A stretch of 64,000 nucleotides of DNA from DASXRA01 sp036506155 (GTDB lineage: Bacteria > Actinomycetota > Actinomycetes > Mycobacteriales > Jatrophihabitantaceae), in the NCBI GenBank assembly GCA_036506155.1, contig DASXSF010000081.1, positions 34,124-98,123 of the forward strand, read 5' to 3'. The position numbers and the translations under genes were made by a program. The first letter of the stretch is position 1. Each line of letters starts with the position of its first letter. Below are positions 42,088 to 51,219 of this stretch, in pieces. The notes below the pieces were generated by a model, which worked only from the letters and a program-made list of their open reading frames with translations, was not told where the DNA came from and did no database searches.

Positions 42088-45000
42088 GGCGTGCCGTCGC
42101 GGCGCTGGCCCTGCTGACGCCTCTGTTCGCCGTCCCCGCGCAGGCCGCGGCCGCCCCGCCGCCCGCAGCGGGCCGCGTGATCGTGCAATTCACCGGAACA
42201 CCCGCAATCGCGGCAGGCGCACAGGCGCACGCCCGGGGGGCGGCGCTGCATGCCGATCACGCCGATTTCGCCCGCCACGCCGGCGTGAAGATCACGCACG
42301 ACTTCACCCAGGCGCTCAACGCTGTGGCCGTGACCACTGACGCTACGGGCGTCGCTCGGCTGCGCGCCATGTCCGGCGTCGCCGCCGTCTACCCCGACCG
42401 GCCGATGCACGCCAGCGTCGACCCGGACGTCTCACTGATCAACGCCCCGCAGGTGTGGCAGACCCAGGACGCGCTGGGCAATAAGGTCCAGGGCAACGGC
42501 GAGACGGTGGCCGTGGTCGACACCGGTATCGACTACACGCATCCCGACCTGGGCGGCGGGTTCGGCGCCGGCCACAAAGTGGTGGGCGGGTACGACTTCG
42601 TCAACAACGACCCCGACCCCATGGACGACAACGGCCACGGCACGCACGTCGCCGGCATCATCGCCGGCGACGGTATCCGCACCGGCGTTGCGCCGAAAGC
42701 CAGCCTGACTGCATACAAGGTCCTCGACTCGTCGGGCAACGGCTTCGAGTCCACGGTGATCGCAGGGCTCGACGCCGCCGTCAGTGCCGACAACCCGCAC
42801 CGTGCCGATGTCGTGAACATGAGCCTGAGTGGACCGTCCACAGTGGACGACCCGCTCGAGCAGGCCAGCGAAGACGCCATCCACGCCGGCGTGGTCGTGG
42901 TGGCGGCCGCCGGAAATGACGGACCGGGCGAGAGCACTGTCGGATCGCCCGCCGAGGCGCCGGACGTACTGGCCGTCGGCGCCAGCATCAGCGGCATCGA
43001 CGTCCCGACCATCACGGTCACGTCGCCAGTACAGCACAGCCTTGCTGTACAGCGGCTGGACCTTTCGGCCAACTCGCCGGCCACACCACAGGATCTCGAC
43101 CTGATCGATGTGGGCAACGGGCAACCGGACGACTACACGGGGGTAGACGCCGTCGGCAAAGCGGTGCTGGTCAACTACAACGGGTTCCTGCTGACCCAGG
43201 CACTGCTGACTGCTGAGCAACACGGCGCCGCGGCCGTGTTGCTCAGCACCGCGAACTTCTACAGCAGCGTCGGCAAGCAACCCGGGCCCGACTTCGCCAC
43301 CGGCACTCCCGACGACCCCGACAAGCTCGACGTCGTCGCCGCCGTGATCAACGGCACGGACGGCACGGACCTTCGCCAGTGGCTGGCCGAAGGGCCCGTG
43401 CGGCTGCGGCTCGCCGGCACCGACGCCACCGACGAAATCGCGGCCTTCAGCGCGCACGGGCCGGCCTTGCACAGCTATGCGCTCAAGCCCGACCTGGTAG
43501 CGCCGGGCGTCGAGATCGGCTCGACGTGGCCGGGCGACCAGTACCAAGACGACAGCGGCACGAGCATGGCTGCCCCGCATGTGGCTGGCGCAGCGGCGCT
43601 GCTGCGCGAGGCGCATCCGGACTGGACGGCACAGCAGGTCGCAGCCGCGCTCACCGGCGGCGCCAAGACGCTCCGCGGCTACGACGCCGTCACACAGGGC
43701 GCCGGCCGCCTCGACGTGGCCGCTGCCGACAACGCAGCCGTCCTGCCGAGCCCGCGGGTGGCCGATCTGGGGCTCGGCCAGGCGACGGCCACAACGGTCA
43801 CGTTCAGCAACGTGACCGGGCTGCCGCAGAACGTCAAGTTCACCGTGCAGGGGCCGGCGCGGGTGACGCCCGCCGCGGTACGGCTGGACCCGGGCGGCCG
43901 CGCGAGCGTGCGCCTCACGATCACGAACACGCAAGGCAGCGACATCTCCGGATGGCTGCGCGCGACGACGGGCAGCAGCACCGTCACGGTGCCGTATCTG
44001 CTGGTACGCCGTCCGCTCGATCTGCACGCCGACCCCGACCCCACGCCCTCCGGCGCCACTGTCTACGTGCATGCCGAGCCGGACCTCGCCGGCGCGCCGA
44101 CCGTCACCGTCAGCGGCCCGGCCGGCCGAAGCACGCAGACCGCCGCGTTCGACCACACCGGCTGGTGGCGCGCCACCGTAGCGGGCGGACCGGCCGGCAC
44201 ATATCGCGTCACCGCGAGCGCGCAGGCGAGCGCCGGCGCCACGCTCACAGGCAGCACGTCCTTCGAAGAGCTCGGCGCCTCGTCCGGCACGTGGCAGCCG
44301 GTCGGCCCGTTCAGCGAGGGCGCGTACGAGCTCGCGGGCACGTCCCTACCGGGGCGGATGTTCGCGCTGCCGAGCCGCTCCACGCATCCTGGGCTGTTCC
44401 GCACGGACGACGGCGGCGCGACGTGGCACGAGCTGCGCACGTTCCCCATCGGCGACGGTGTCAACCAGGGCTTGGCCGCCGATCCCACGCAGCCCGGCAC
44501 CGTGTATCTCGCGGTGAGCGGCGGCAGCGGCACCGGCGATCCGACCTATCAGGGCCGCATCCTGGTCAGCCACGACGCCGGCGCCACGTGGACGACCCTG
44601 CCGTTCCCCGACGTGTCGATGCACGACATCTCCGTTGATGCCACCGGTCGCATCCTCACCGTGCCGGCGTTCGACGGAAACGTCTACGTCAGCGTCGATG
44701 CCGGCCAGACGTGGAGCGCGTATCCGAGCCCGGGCGGCTTCGCGCAACAGGCTCGTGTGGTCGGCCATGACCTCTACATAGCCGACGGTTCTGACCTGTA
44801 CGTGATTCGCAACGTCGACGGCACCCCGCAGCCCGTCCAGGCGATCTTCACAGCTCCGGGCGAGTTCCAGAGCGTCATGGACGTCACGGGCAACGCAGAC
44901 GTGCTGCTGACCCGCACGCTCCAGCAGGTGTTCGCCTCCCACGACGGTGGAGCCACCTGGCAGCCCGTGTTCACCGCGCCGGACGACGATCCGTTCGTGT

Positions 45001-46112
45001 CGTCGATGCAGCTGATCGGCGGCGACGTCTACGTCACGGGAAGCTCCCACATCTGGGTCGACCACGGCAGCGGCTTCGTCGAAATGCCGGCCCCGGCGGA
45101 CGAGGACTTCTTCCACGTCGCGGCCCTGGGCGGCCAGCTCGTCGTTTCGGCCGAGGACACCGGCCTCTTCCTCACGGCGGATGGCGGAGCGTCCTATCGG
45201 CGGGTCGGGCTCCCGGCAGCAGACGTGCACGCTCTCGCCGTCGTGAGCGGTACATCACTGCTCGCGGGCACCACGTTCTCGACGTTCTCGGCGCCGCTCC
45301 CCGAGCGCACCGTGAACCAGGACTGGGGGATCACGGACGAGCAGTCCGCGATCGGCGAGCGCGTCGTGTCGCTCTCCGTCGCCCCGGACGGCAGCGTGTA
45401 CTCGGTCGTCGCCAACGCCTTCTCCCGCGTCAACATCCAACGCTCGACGGACGGCGGCGCCACCTGGGCCACCGTTGAGGGGGTGCGAACCAGCTCGCGA
45501 GGCTTCCAGGTGCTGGCTACGGGCGACCGCGTCTACGTGACGATCCTTGACGGGCAGAGCCCTGGCGTCCTGGTCAGCCGCGACGGCGGCTTGACTTGGC
45601 GCAAGAACGACCTGCCGGAGGTGGTCACGGCGATCGCCGCCGACCCGACCGATCCGCAGCGCATCTGGCTGGGCGGGCCGTCCGGGCTGTATCGCTCCGA
45701 CGACGAGGGCCAGACGGTGACGCAGCTGTCGGGTGCGCCGGTCAGCGCGCTGGCCATCGATCCGCGCGACCCGTCCCACCTCGTGGTCGGCGGCGACGGC
45801 CTTTTCGAAAGCCACGACGGGGGGCGGCACCTCAGCGCGGCGATCACGTCCGGGTTCCGGCTCAGCGTCACTGCGATCCAGTTCGGCCCCCACGGCAGCG
45901 TGTATGCCGCGGACGCCGCGGCAAGCGACAGCTCCGGCCTGCCGGTGGGTGGGCGAGGCGTGCTGGCCAGCCGCGACGGCGGCCACAGCTGGCACAACGT
46001 CTCGGACGGGCTCGCCAACCTTGACGTGGAAAGCCTCGCTGTCTCGCCGGACGGCCAGTGGCTCTATGCCGGCACCACGGGCGGCAGCGTGTACCGGTAC
46101 CCCACCGGCTGA
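42084..46112 (+). CDS. Secreted subtilisin (S8) protease fused to Asp-box beta-propeller
   Basis: 1342 aa from GTG 42084, overlapping the sedolisin stop. Signal peptide residues 1-24; inhibitor-I9-like propeptide to ~115. Catalytic triad D146 (VAVVDTGID), H185 (NGHGTHVAG) and S494 (GTSMAAPH), with oxyanion Asn in AAGNDGPG. A PA-type insertion lies between His and Ser (about 320-450). After Ig-like beta domains (~550-720) comes a ~600-residue propeller with repeated Asp-boxes: DDGGATWHE, HDAGATWTT, VDAGQTWSA, HDGGATWQP, DGGLTWRKN, DGGHSWHN. This is a large secreted enzyme, probably binding a polymer or cell surface. Confidence 0.9.
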   Translation: MRRAVAALALLTPLFAVPAQAAAAPPPAAGRVIVQFTGTPAIAAGAQAHARGAALHADHADFARHAGVKITHDFTQALNAVAVTTDATGVARLRAMSGVAAVYPDRPMHASVDPDVSLINAPQVWQTQDALGNKVQGNGETVAVVDTGIDYTHPDLGGGFGAGHKVVGGYDFVNNDPDPMDDNGHGTHVAGIIAGDGIRTGVAPKASLTAYKVLDSSGNGFESTVIAGLDAAVSADNPHRADVVNMSLSGPSTVDDPLEQASEDAIHAGVVVVAAAGNDGPGESTVGSPAEAPDVLAVGASISGIDVPTITVTSPVQHSLAVQRLDLSANSPATPQDLDLIDVGNGQPDDYTGVDAVGKAVLVNYNGFLLTQALLTAEQHGAAAVLLSTANFYSSVGKQPGPDFATGTPDDPDKLDVVAAVINGTDGTDLRQWLAEGPVRLRLAGTDATDEIAAFSAHGPALHSYALKPDLVAPGVEIGSTWPGDQYQDDSGTSMAAPHVAGAAALLREAHPDWTAQQVAAALTGGAKTLRGYDAVTQGAGRLDVAAADNAAVLPSPRVADLGLGQATATTVTFSNVTGLPQNVKFTVQGPARVTPAAVRLDPGGRASVRLTITNTQGSDISGWLRATTGSSTVTVPYLLVRRPLDLHADPDPTPSGATVYVHAEPDLAGAPTVTVSGPAGRSTQTAAFDHTGWWRATVAGGPAGTYRVTASAQASAGATLTGSTSFEELGASSGTWQPVGPFSEGAYELAGTSLPGRMFALPSRSTHPGLFRTDDGGATWHELRTFPIGDGVNQGLAADPTQPGTVYLAVSGGSGTGDPTYQGRILVSHDAGATWTTLPFPDVSMHDISVDATGRILTVPAFDGNVYVSVDAGQTWSAYPSPGGFAQQARVVGHDLYIADGSDLYVIRNVDGTPQPVQAIFTAPGEFQSVMDVTGNADVLLTRTLQQVFASHDGGATWQPVFTAPDDDPFVSSMQLIGGDVYVTGSSHIWVDHGSGFVEMPAPADEDFFHVAALGGQLVVSAEDTGLFLTADGGASYRRVGLPAADVHALAVVSGTSLLAGTTFSTFSAPLPERTVNQDWGITDEQSAIGERVVSLSVAPDGSVYSVVANAFSRVNIQRSTDGGATWATVEGVRTSSRGFQVLATGDRVYVTILDGQSPGVLVSRDGGLTWRKNDLPEVVTAIAADPTDPQRIWLGGPSGLYRSDDEGQTVTQLSGAPVSALAIDPRDPSHLVVGGDGLFESHDGGRHLSAAITSGFRLSVTAIQFGPHGSVYAADAAASDSSGLPVGGRGVLASRDGGHSWHNVSDGLANLDVESLAVSPDGQWLYAGTTGGSVYRYPTG

Positions 46113-46176
46113 GCGTTCCGCATGGGTTACCCAAACCGCACTAGAACCGGCGCGCCTTCTGGGTGAGTATGGACGG

Positions 46177-46476
46177 GTGGCTAGTTCGCACGCAGCAGGG
46201 TGGACCGCGGTCGCGCAGCGATCTCAGCCGGGCGCACGCCGGCGCCGCAGATTCAGCGTCGCTCAGCTTCGAGCGATACGGCGGGTCCTCGGTGTCGTCG
46301 TCATCGTCGAAGTCGCCATTCTGGGCGCGCGCCTGCTCGACACGGCCGGCTTCAACAGCAAGCTCACCGTCGCGACCATGACGCTTCTTGCGGCCAACGT
46401 CCTCGCCAGCTGGGGCATCATCGCGCACGCCAACCGCGGGCTGCGGCAGCGCAGATACCGGCACAGTCGGGCCTGA
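46177..46476 (+). CDS. Small two-helix membrane protein
   Basis: 99 aa from GTG 46177. An Arg-rich N-terminus (GARRRRRFSVAQLRAIRR) is followed by helix VLGVVVIVEVAILGARLL and helix TVATMTLLAANVLASWGIIAHA, ending in a basic tail. The topology looks like a hairpin with both ends inside. No family recognised. It starts 64 bases after the protease operon and ends just before tRNA-Leu on the opposite strand. Confidence 0.55.
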   Translation: MASSHAAGWTAVAQRSQPGARRRRRFSVAQLRAIRRVLGVVVIVEVAILGARLLDTAGFNSKLTVATMTLLAANVLASWGIIAHANRGLRQRRYRHSRA

Positions 46477-46493
46477 GCGCCGTCCGGAGGGGG

Positions 46494-46576
46494 TGGGCAA
46501 GGGGGGAGTTGAACCCCCACGTCCTTACGGACACACGGACCTGAACCGTGCGCGTCTGCCATTCCGCCACTTGCCC
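46494..46576 (-). tRNA. tRNA-Leu (CAG anticodon)
   Basis: 83 bases. The acceptor stem GGGCAAG pairs with CTTGCCC, discriminator A. The anticodon loop reads TTCAGGT, giving CAG. It has a long class II variable arm (TGTCCGTAAGGACG) and T-arm GGGGGTTCAACTCCCCC. CCA is not encoded. Confidence 0.95.
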
Positions 46577-46762
46577 GGGCGACGATCGAGGCTAGCACGC
46601 CCACCGACACACTTCGGTGGCCACAGGTTTGCTGGGTCCGTGCGCAAGTACCATCATTCGAGCGCGCGGAGACGGCGCGGCGGTGAACTATGCCGTAGCA
46701 AACCCGGGCGACGGACCACAGGCTCGGCAACGGGCCGCGATACCCGCAGCAGGAGGACCGCG
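46577..46762. promoter_or_regulatory. Upstream region of the fhaA-pknB cluster
   Basis: A non-coding stretch containing the hairpin CCACCG...CGGTGG (46601-46620). No promoter boxes with good spacing could be fixed by eye. It must hold the promoters of the tRNA (leftward) and of the leader ORF/fhaA (rightward). Confidence 0.4.
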
Positions 46763-46876
46763 ATGGACGTGCGGAGCGCGCAGGCAGCCCGGACCGGTGC
46801 GCGCGCCGCCGGTGTACTCGCCGCCAACCGCGACGCGCAGGCGACCTGCCGCGGTAGAAAGCGAGGGCGGGGATGA
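46763..46876 (+). CDS. Leader ORF of 37 aa coupled to fhaA
   Basis: ATG at 46763 with a strong AGGAGG site about 6 bases upstream; the peptide begins MDVRSAQAARTGAR and ends RGRKRGRG, Ala/Arg-rich. Its stop overlaps the fhaA ATG (ATGA at 46873). It has a better ribosome site than fhaA itself, so its translation probably drives fhaA. No family recognised. Confidence 0.5.
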   Translation: MDVRSAQAARTGARAAGVLAANRDAQATCRGRKRGRG

Positions 46877-47892
46877 GCTTGGTACAACGCTTCGAACGAC
46901 GTCTGGAGAGTGTCGTGGGCTCGGCGTTCGCCCGGGTGTTCAAGGGACAGGTCGAGCCGGTCGAGATCGGCACGGCCCTGCAACGGGAGGCAACCGACAA
47001 GCGCAACGTGATGCCCAGCGGCGAGGTGCTCGCGCCGAACCGGTACCGGGTCACGTTGGCGCCTTCCGACTACGAGCGCCTGGTGCCCTGGGAGTTGCAG
47101 CTGACGAACTCGCTGGCGGAGTTGGTCCAGGAGCATCTGGACGAAAACGGCTGGCGTACCGCGGGCGACATCGAGGTCTACCTGGCCCGCGACGACTCGT
47201 TGCACACCGGCGTGTTCGGCGTCGCGTCGCGGATGGAATCCGGTGTCGGGCCCCGCCGCCGCCCGTACGACTCGCTGTCGCTGCCGGCAGTGCCAGGGCA
47301 TGCGCCGAACGACTACCCCCAGCCGTACGGCAGCGCCCCACCTCCGCCCCAGGAGTTCGTCCCGGGCTTCGGCGCGCAAGGCGGCCCACCGCCCCACGAG
47401 GTCGACCCGTACCTGGGCGGCGGTAATGCCGCGCCGCCGGTACTGACGCCGCAGGTGCCGTCGTACGGAGTGGCCGCGACACCGCTCGACGTCCCGCCGC
47501 TGGCGAACGGGCCGTACCTCCCGCCGGCCCCATACTCGCCGACCCCGCAGCCTCCGTCGCAGCAGGGCTACCCGCTGCCCCAGCAGGGGCCGAGCCAGAC
47601 GGGTATCAAAGGTGTCCTGGTAGTCGACGGCACCAACCGGCGCTTCGAACTGCGGCAGGGAGGCAATCTCGTCGGCCGCGGCACCGACGCGGACCTCCAG
47701 CTGCTCGACCAAGGCGTGTCGCGCCGGCATGTGGATGTGCAGTTCGACGGCAGCTTCGCCACCGTGTACGACCTGGGCTCGACGAACGGCACGTCGGTGA
47801 ACGGGCACGAGGTGAAAAGCCAACTGCTGCGACACGGCGACGTGATCCGCCTCGGTCATACCCGGCTGGTGTACCAGCAAGAGCACGGGTGA
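46873..47892 (+). CDS. fhaA: FHA-domain protein FhaA
   Basis: 339 aa. The N-terminal DUF3662 domain (residues ~1-115, SLVQRFERRLESVVGSAFARVFKGQVEPVEI) leads to a ~130-residue Pro/Tyr/Gln-rich linker. The C-terminal FHA domain (~255-335) has the phosphothreonine-binding pattern VGRGTDADLQL, SRRHVDVQ and DLGSTNGTSVNG. In mycobacteria FhaA binds phosphorylated targets of PknB, such as MviN, to control peptidoglycan synthesis. First full gene of the cluster. Confidence 0.95.
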   Translation: MSLVQRFERRLESVVGSAFARVFKGQVEPVEIGTALQREATDKRNVMPSGEVLAPNRYRVTLAPSDYERLVPWELQLTNSLAELVQEHLDENGWRTAGDIEVYLARDDSLHTGVFGVASRMESGVGPRRRPYDSLSLPAVPGHAPNDYPQPYGSAPPPPQEFVPGFGAQGGPPPHEVDPYLGGGNAAPPVLTPQVPSYGVAATPLDVPPLANGPYLPPAPYSPTPQPPSQQGYPLPQQGPSQTGIKGVLVVDGTNRRFELRQGGNLVGRGTDADLQLLDQGVSRRHVDVQFDGSFATVYDLGSTNGTSVNGHEVKSQLLRHGDVIRLGHTRLVYQQEHG

Positions 47893-47895
47893 GCC

Positions 47896-48366
47896 GTGAA
47901 TTCACCGCTGGCGATCCAGCTGATGCGGTTCGGCTTCCTCGTTCTGCTGTGGCTCTTCGTGCTTGCCTCGATGCGCGTGGTCCGAGCCGACCTGCGGGCA
48001 AGCGGGCAGCCCCGCGTCGCCGTCCCGCCACCGGCCCGGCGCCGCGGTCGTGGCCCCGCTCAGGCGCCCGCGCCGCGCCGCGCCAGCATGCTGATCGTCA
48101 CCGCCGGAGGCCTCGCAGGCACCCGTATCGGGCTGACCGGCGCGCCGATACTCATCGGGCGGGCCGACGACTCCACGTTGGTTCTCACGGACGACTACGC
48201 CAGCACCCGGCACGCCCGGATCAGTCAGCAAGACGGCGTCTGGTTCGTGGAGGACCTCGGCTCCACCAACGGCACCTACCTCGGCCAGCACAAGCTGAAC
48301 GGCCCGACCCCGCTCGAGGTCGGAGTGCCCATCCGCATCGGCCGCACCGTCCTGGAGCTGCGGTGA
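47896..48366 (+). CDS. fhaB: FHA-domain protein FhaB (FipA)
   Basis: 156 aa, GTG start 3 bases after fhaA. One N-terminal transmembrane helix (MRFGFLVLLWLFVLASMRVV) is followed by a basic Pro-rich linker and a C-terminal FHA domain (~75-156) with LIGRADDSTLVLTDDYASTRHARI and DLGSTNGTYLG. The mycobacterial counterpart links PknA signalling to FtsZ/FtsQ at the septum. Confidence 0.93.
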   Translation: MNSPLAIQLMRFGFLVLLWLFVLASMRVVRADLRASGQPRVAVPPPARRRGRGPAQAPAPRRASMLIVTAGGLAGTRIGLTGAPILIGRADDSTLVLTDDYASTRHARISQQDGVWFVEDLGSTNGTYLGQHKLNGPTPLEVGVPIRIGRTVLELR

Positions 48367-48449
48367 TGGCGACGAGCGGTGCCAAGGTAGCGCCGCGGCC
48401 GCAACCACCAGGCGATGAGCGCGCGCGCAGGCGGGGTCGGTCTCAGTGA
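48366..48449 (+). CDS. Possible 27-aa linking ORF between fhaB and pstP
   Basis: ATG shares its A with the fhaB stop (TGATG), and its own stop overlaps the pstP GTG (GTGA at 48446). The peptide is Pro/Arg-rich (MATSGAKVAPRPQPPGDE...). It bridges an 80-base gap with perfect overlaps, suggesting translational relay; no homologue recognised. Confidence 0.35.
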   Translation: MATSGAKVAPRPQPPGDERARRRGRSQ

Positions 48450-49816
48450 CGCTTGCTCTTCGATACGCGGTGCGCTCGGACCGCGGGCTGGTCCGTGGCA
48501 ACAACGAGGACTCGGTCTATGCGGGCCCTCGCCTGCTCGCCATCGCCGACGGGATGGGCGGGCACGCGGCGGGCGAAGTTGCCAGCAAGATCGCCGTGGC
48601 CGCCGTCGAGCGCCTCGACGAGGACCGTCCTGTCGGGGACCTGCTCGCTGTGCTGCGGCTTGCCGTCGAGGACGCCAACCACCGCATCGCCGACTCCATC
48701 CGGGCCGATGCCGAACTCGAGGGCATGGGCACGACGCTCACGGCACTGCGCTTCACCGGCGGACAGGTCGGCTTGGTCCACGTCGGCGACTCGCGGGCGT
48801 ACCTGCTGCGCGCCGAGCACCTGTCGCAGATCACCCACGACGACACGTACGTCCAATCGCTGGTCGACTCGGGCAAGCTCACCGCGGAAGAAGCGAGCAA
48901 CCATCCACGCAAGTCCGTGATCCTGCGTGCGCTCATGGGCGACGAGGTCGACCCGGACGTCTCGATCCGCGAGGCGCGCGCGGGGGACCGGTACCTGCTC
49001 TGCAGCGACGGGCTGAGCGACGTCCTGACGGCGTCCACGATTCTCGAGACGCTCAGCGAGGGCGACCCCCAGGAGTGTGCGGACCGTCTCGTCGAGCTAA
49101 CCCTGCGCGGCGGCGCTCCGGACAACGTCACGGTCATCGTCGCTGACGTCGTCGGTGGCGACTTCGGCGACGACGTGCCCGTGATCGGCGGCGCGTTCAT
49201 CGATCCGACCGAGCCGTCGCCACCGCCGGTCGAGACCAGCCCGGCCGAACGTGCTGCGCAGATGACCCGCACCGAGGTGCCGCAGCATGTCGAGCCGCCG
49301 CTGCGGCGCCGCCGGTGGCTGCGCCAGCTGGTGATCACGGCACTGGTGCTGGCCGTTATCGTCGGCGGCACCGCCGGCTTCTACGCGTGGACGCAGAGCC
49401 AGTACTTCGTGGGACGCTCCGGCGACGAGGTGGCGATCTTCCGCGGTGTCAACACCGACTTCGGGCCGCTGAAGTTCTATCAGGTCTCGGAGAGCACGCC
49501 GCTCAAGATGTCCGAGCTCACGCCCGCGGCGCGCAGCGAGGTCGAGTCGGGCATCACGGCCCACAGCCAGGCCGGAGCCGAGCAGATCGTGGCCAATCTG
49601 CTCAAGACACAGATGCTGCCGCCGTGCCGGACGAGCACCGCCACCCCGACTCCGTTCGATCGCGACGGCGCGATCGCCTCCAGTCCGGCTCCGACGCCTC
49701 GCAAGACATCAGCCAAGCCGGTGCCGCGAACCTCCCCGCACCGCATCGCGGCGACGTCGGCCACACCGACGACGCCGACGGCCGCGCCGACCACGCCGAA
49801 CGCGGGCTGCCGGTGA
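48446..49816 (+). CDS. pstP: PP2C-type Ser/Thr phosphatase PstP
   Basis: 456 aa, GTG start. The phosphatase domain (~1-235) has the metal-binding motifs NNEDSVY, ADGMGGHAAGE, GTTLTALRF, HVGDSRAYLLR, CSDGLSDVL and GAPDNVTVIVAD. One transmembrane helix follows near residues 295-315 (LVITALVLAVIVGGTAGFYAW), then an external domain and a Thr/Pro-rich tail. It dephosphorylates PknA/PknB and their substrates. The stop overlaps rodA. Confidence 0.96.
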   Translation: MTLALRYAVRSDRGLVRGNNEDSVYAGPRLLAIADGMGGHAAGEVASKIAVAAVERLDEDRPVGDLLAVLRLAVEDANHRIADSIRADAELEGMGTTLTALRFTGGQVGLVHVGDSRAYLLRAEHLSQITHDDTYVQSLVDSGKLTAEEASNHPRKSVILRALMGDEVDPDVSIREARAGDRYLLCSDGLSDVLTASTILETLSEGDPQECADRLVELTLRGGAPDNVTVIVADVVGGDFGDDVPVIGGAFIDPTEPSPPPVETSPAERAAQMTRTEVPQHVEPPLRRRRWLRQLVITALVLAVIVGGTAGFYAWTQSQYFVGRSGDEVAIFRGVNTDFGPLKFYQVSESTPLKMSELTPAARSEVESGITAHSQAGAEQIVANLLKTQMLPPCRTSTATPTPFDRDGAIASSPAPTPRKTSAKPVPRTSPHRIAATSATPTTPTAAPTTPNAGCR

Positions 49817-51219
49817 CAGCGTCGAGTGGGGAGACGCGTGTGCCGACCCGGCGCACGGCCGAGTTGGTGCTGCTGGTGTTCGCCATCGGCATCGTGTTCG
49901 CCGCCGAGGCCATCGTCGAGGCCACTCGCGACGGCCGGGTGGACCGCAACCTGCTCGTCTACAGCACCGTGCCGCTGGCCGCCGGCATCATCGCCCACCT
50001 GGTGATCCGGCGGGTCGCCCCATACGCGGACCCGCTCTTGCTCCCGATTGCGGTGCTGCTGAACGGGCTCGGCCTGGTCATGATCCACCGCTTGGACCTC
50101 GGGCTGAAGCAGCAGTCCGACGATGGCACCGGGCCCAAGTTCACGGGCGCCGCCGCGCCGACCCAGATCGTGTGGACGGCGCTCGGCATCGCGCTGTTCC
50201 TGCTGATCATCTGGCTCGTGCGCGACCACCGGGTGTTGTCGCGGTATGCATACACGCTGGCCCTCGCGGGCATGTTCTTCCTCGTGTTGCCATCGGTGCT
50301 GCCGTCGCGGTTCAGCGAGGTCAACGGCGCCCGAATCTGGATCCGGGTGGCGGGCTTCTCCATACAGCCCGGGGAATTCGCCAAGATCCTGCTGACGATC
50401 TTCGCGTCTGCGTACCTTGTGACGAAGCGGGACGTACTGTCCCTTGCCGGGCGGCGCTTCATGGGCATCGACTTCCCTCGAATGCGTGACTTCGGCCCAC
50501 TGCTCGTCGTCTGGCTGATCTGTATCGGGGTGCTGGTCCGCGGTCACGACCTCGGCTCGTCACTGATGTTCTACGGGCTGTTCATCGTGCTGCTGTACGT
50601 CGCCACCGAGCGGGTCGGCTGGGTGGTGGTCGGTCTGGTGCTGTTCGCCGGCGGGGCGTACATCGCGTACCAGGTGTTCGCGAACGTTCAGACCCGGGTC
50701 ACGGTGTGGCTGCACGTCTTCGACTATCCGGGCGGCATCGGTTATCAGGTCAGCCAGTCGCTGTTCGGCCTGGGCACCGGCGGACTGTTCGGCACCGGCC
50801 TGGGCGGCGGCCATCCCGAGATCGTGCCGCTGCCGGCCACTGACTTCATCATCTCCTCGTTCGGGGAGGAGATCGGCCTGTTCGGACTGGTCGCGCTGCT
50901 CGTCATCTACGTGCTGTTCATCGCACGGGGGTTCGCGGCGGCGCTCGCGGTGCGCGACACGTTCGGCAAGCTGCTGGCCACCGGCCTCTCGTTCCTCGTC
51001 GGGCTGCAGCTCTTTGTGGTCGTCGCCGGTGTCACCCGGCTGCTGCCCGAGACCGGGCTCACGACGCCGTTCCTGTCCTACGGAGGTTCATCGCTGCTCG
51101 CCAACTACGCGCTGCTCGCGTTGCTGCTTCGCGTCTCGGACGCTGCTCGCCGCCCACCCGGGCCCGCCAAGCACGCCGCCCCCGAGCCCGCGGTGACCCC
51201 ACAGGCGGTACCGGCATGA
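49813..51219 (+). CDS. rodA: Peptidoglycan glycosyltransferase RodA (SEDS family)
   Basis: 468 aa from GTG 49813 (GTGA overlap with pstP). About 12 helices. SEDS hallmarks: NGARIWIRVAGFSIQPGEFAKI near residue 175, the external loop with catalytic-type Asp (PLPATDFIISSFGEEIGL near residue 338), and LLPETGLTTPFLSYGGSSLLANY near the end. RodA rather than FtsW is chosen by its pairing with pbpA. Confidence 0.94.
   Translation: MTASSGETRVPTRRTAELVLLVFAIGIVFAAEAIVEATRDGRVDRNLLVYSTVPLAAGIIAHLVIRRVAPYADPLLLPIAVLLNGLGLVMIHRLDLGLKQQSDDGTGPKFTGAAAPTQIVWTALGIALFLLIIWLVRDHRVLSRYAYTLALAGMFFLVLPSVLPSRFSEVNGARIWIRVAGFSIQPGEFAKILLTIFASAYLVTKRDVLSLAGRRFMGIDFPRMRDFGPLLVVWLICIGVLVRGHDLGSSLMFYGLFIVLLYVATERVGWVVVGLVLFAGGAYIAYQVFANVQTRVTVWLHVFDYPGGIGYQVSQSLFGLGTGGLFGTGLGGGHPEIVPLPATDFIISSFGEEIGLFGLVALLVIYVLFIARGFAAALAVRDTFGKLLATGLSFLVGLQLFVVVAGVTRLLPETGLTTPFLSYGGSSLLANYALLALLLRVSDAARRPPGPAKHAAPEPAVTPQAVPA

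Noticed and set aside
48415..49146. Frame starting MSARAGG overlapping pstP
   Set aside because: As a protein it is a shadow of pstP; only its first codons matter as a weak copy of the dispersed repeat.
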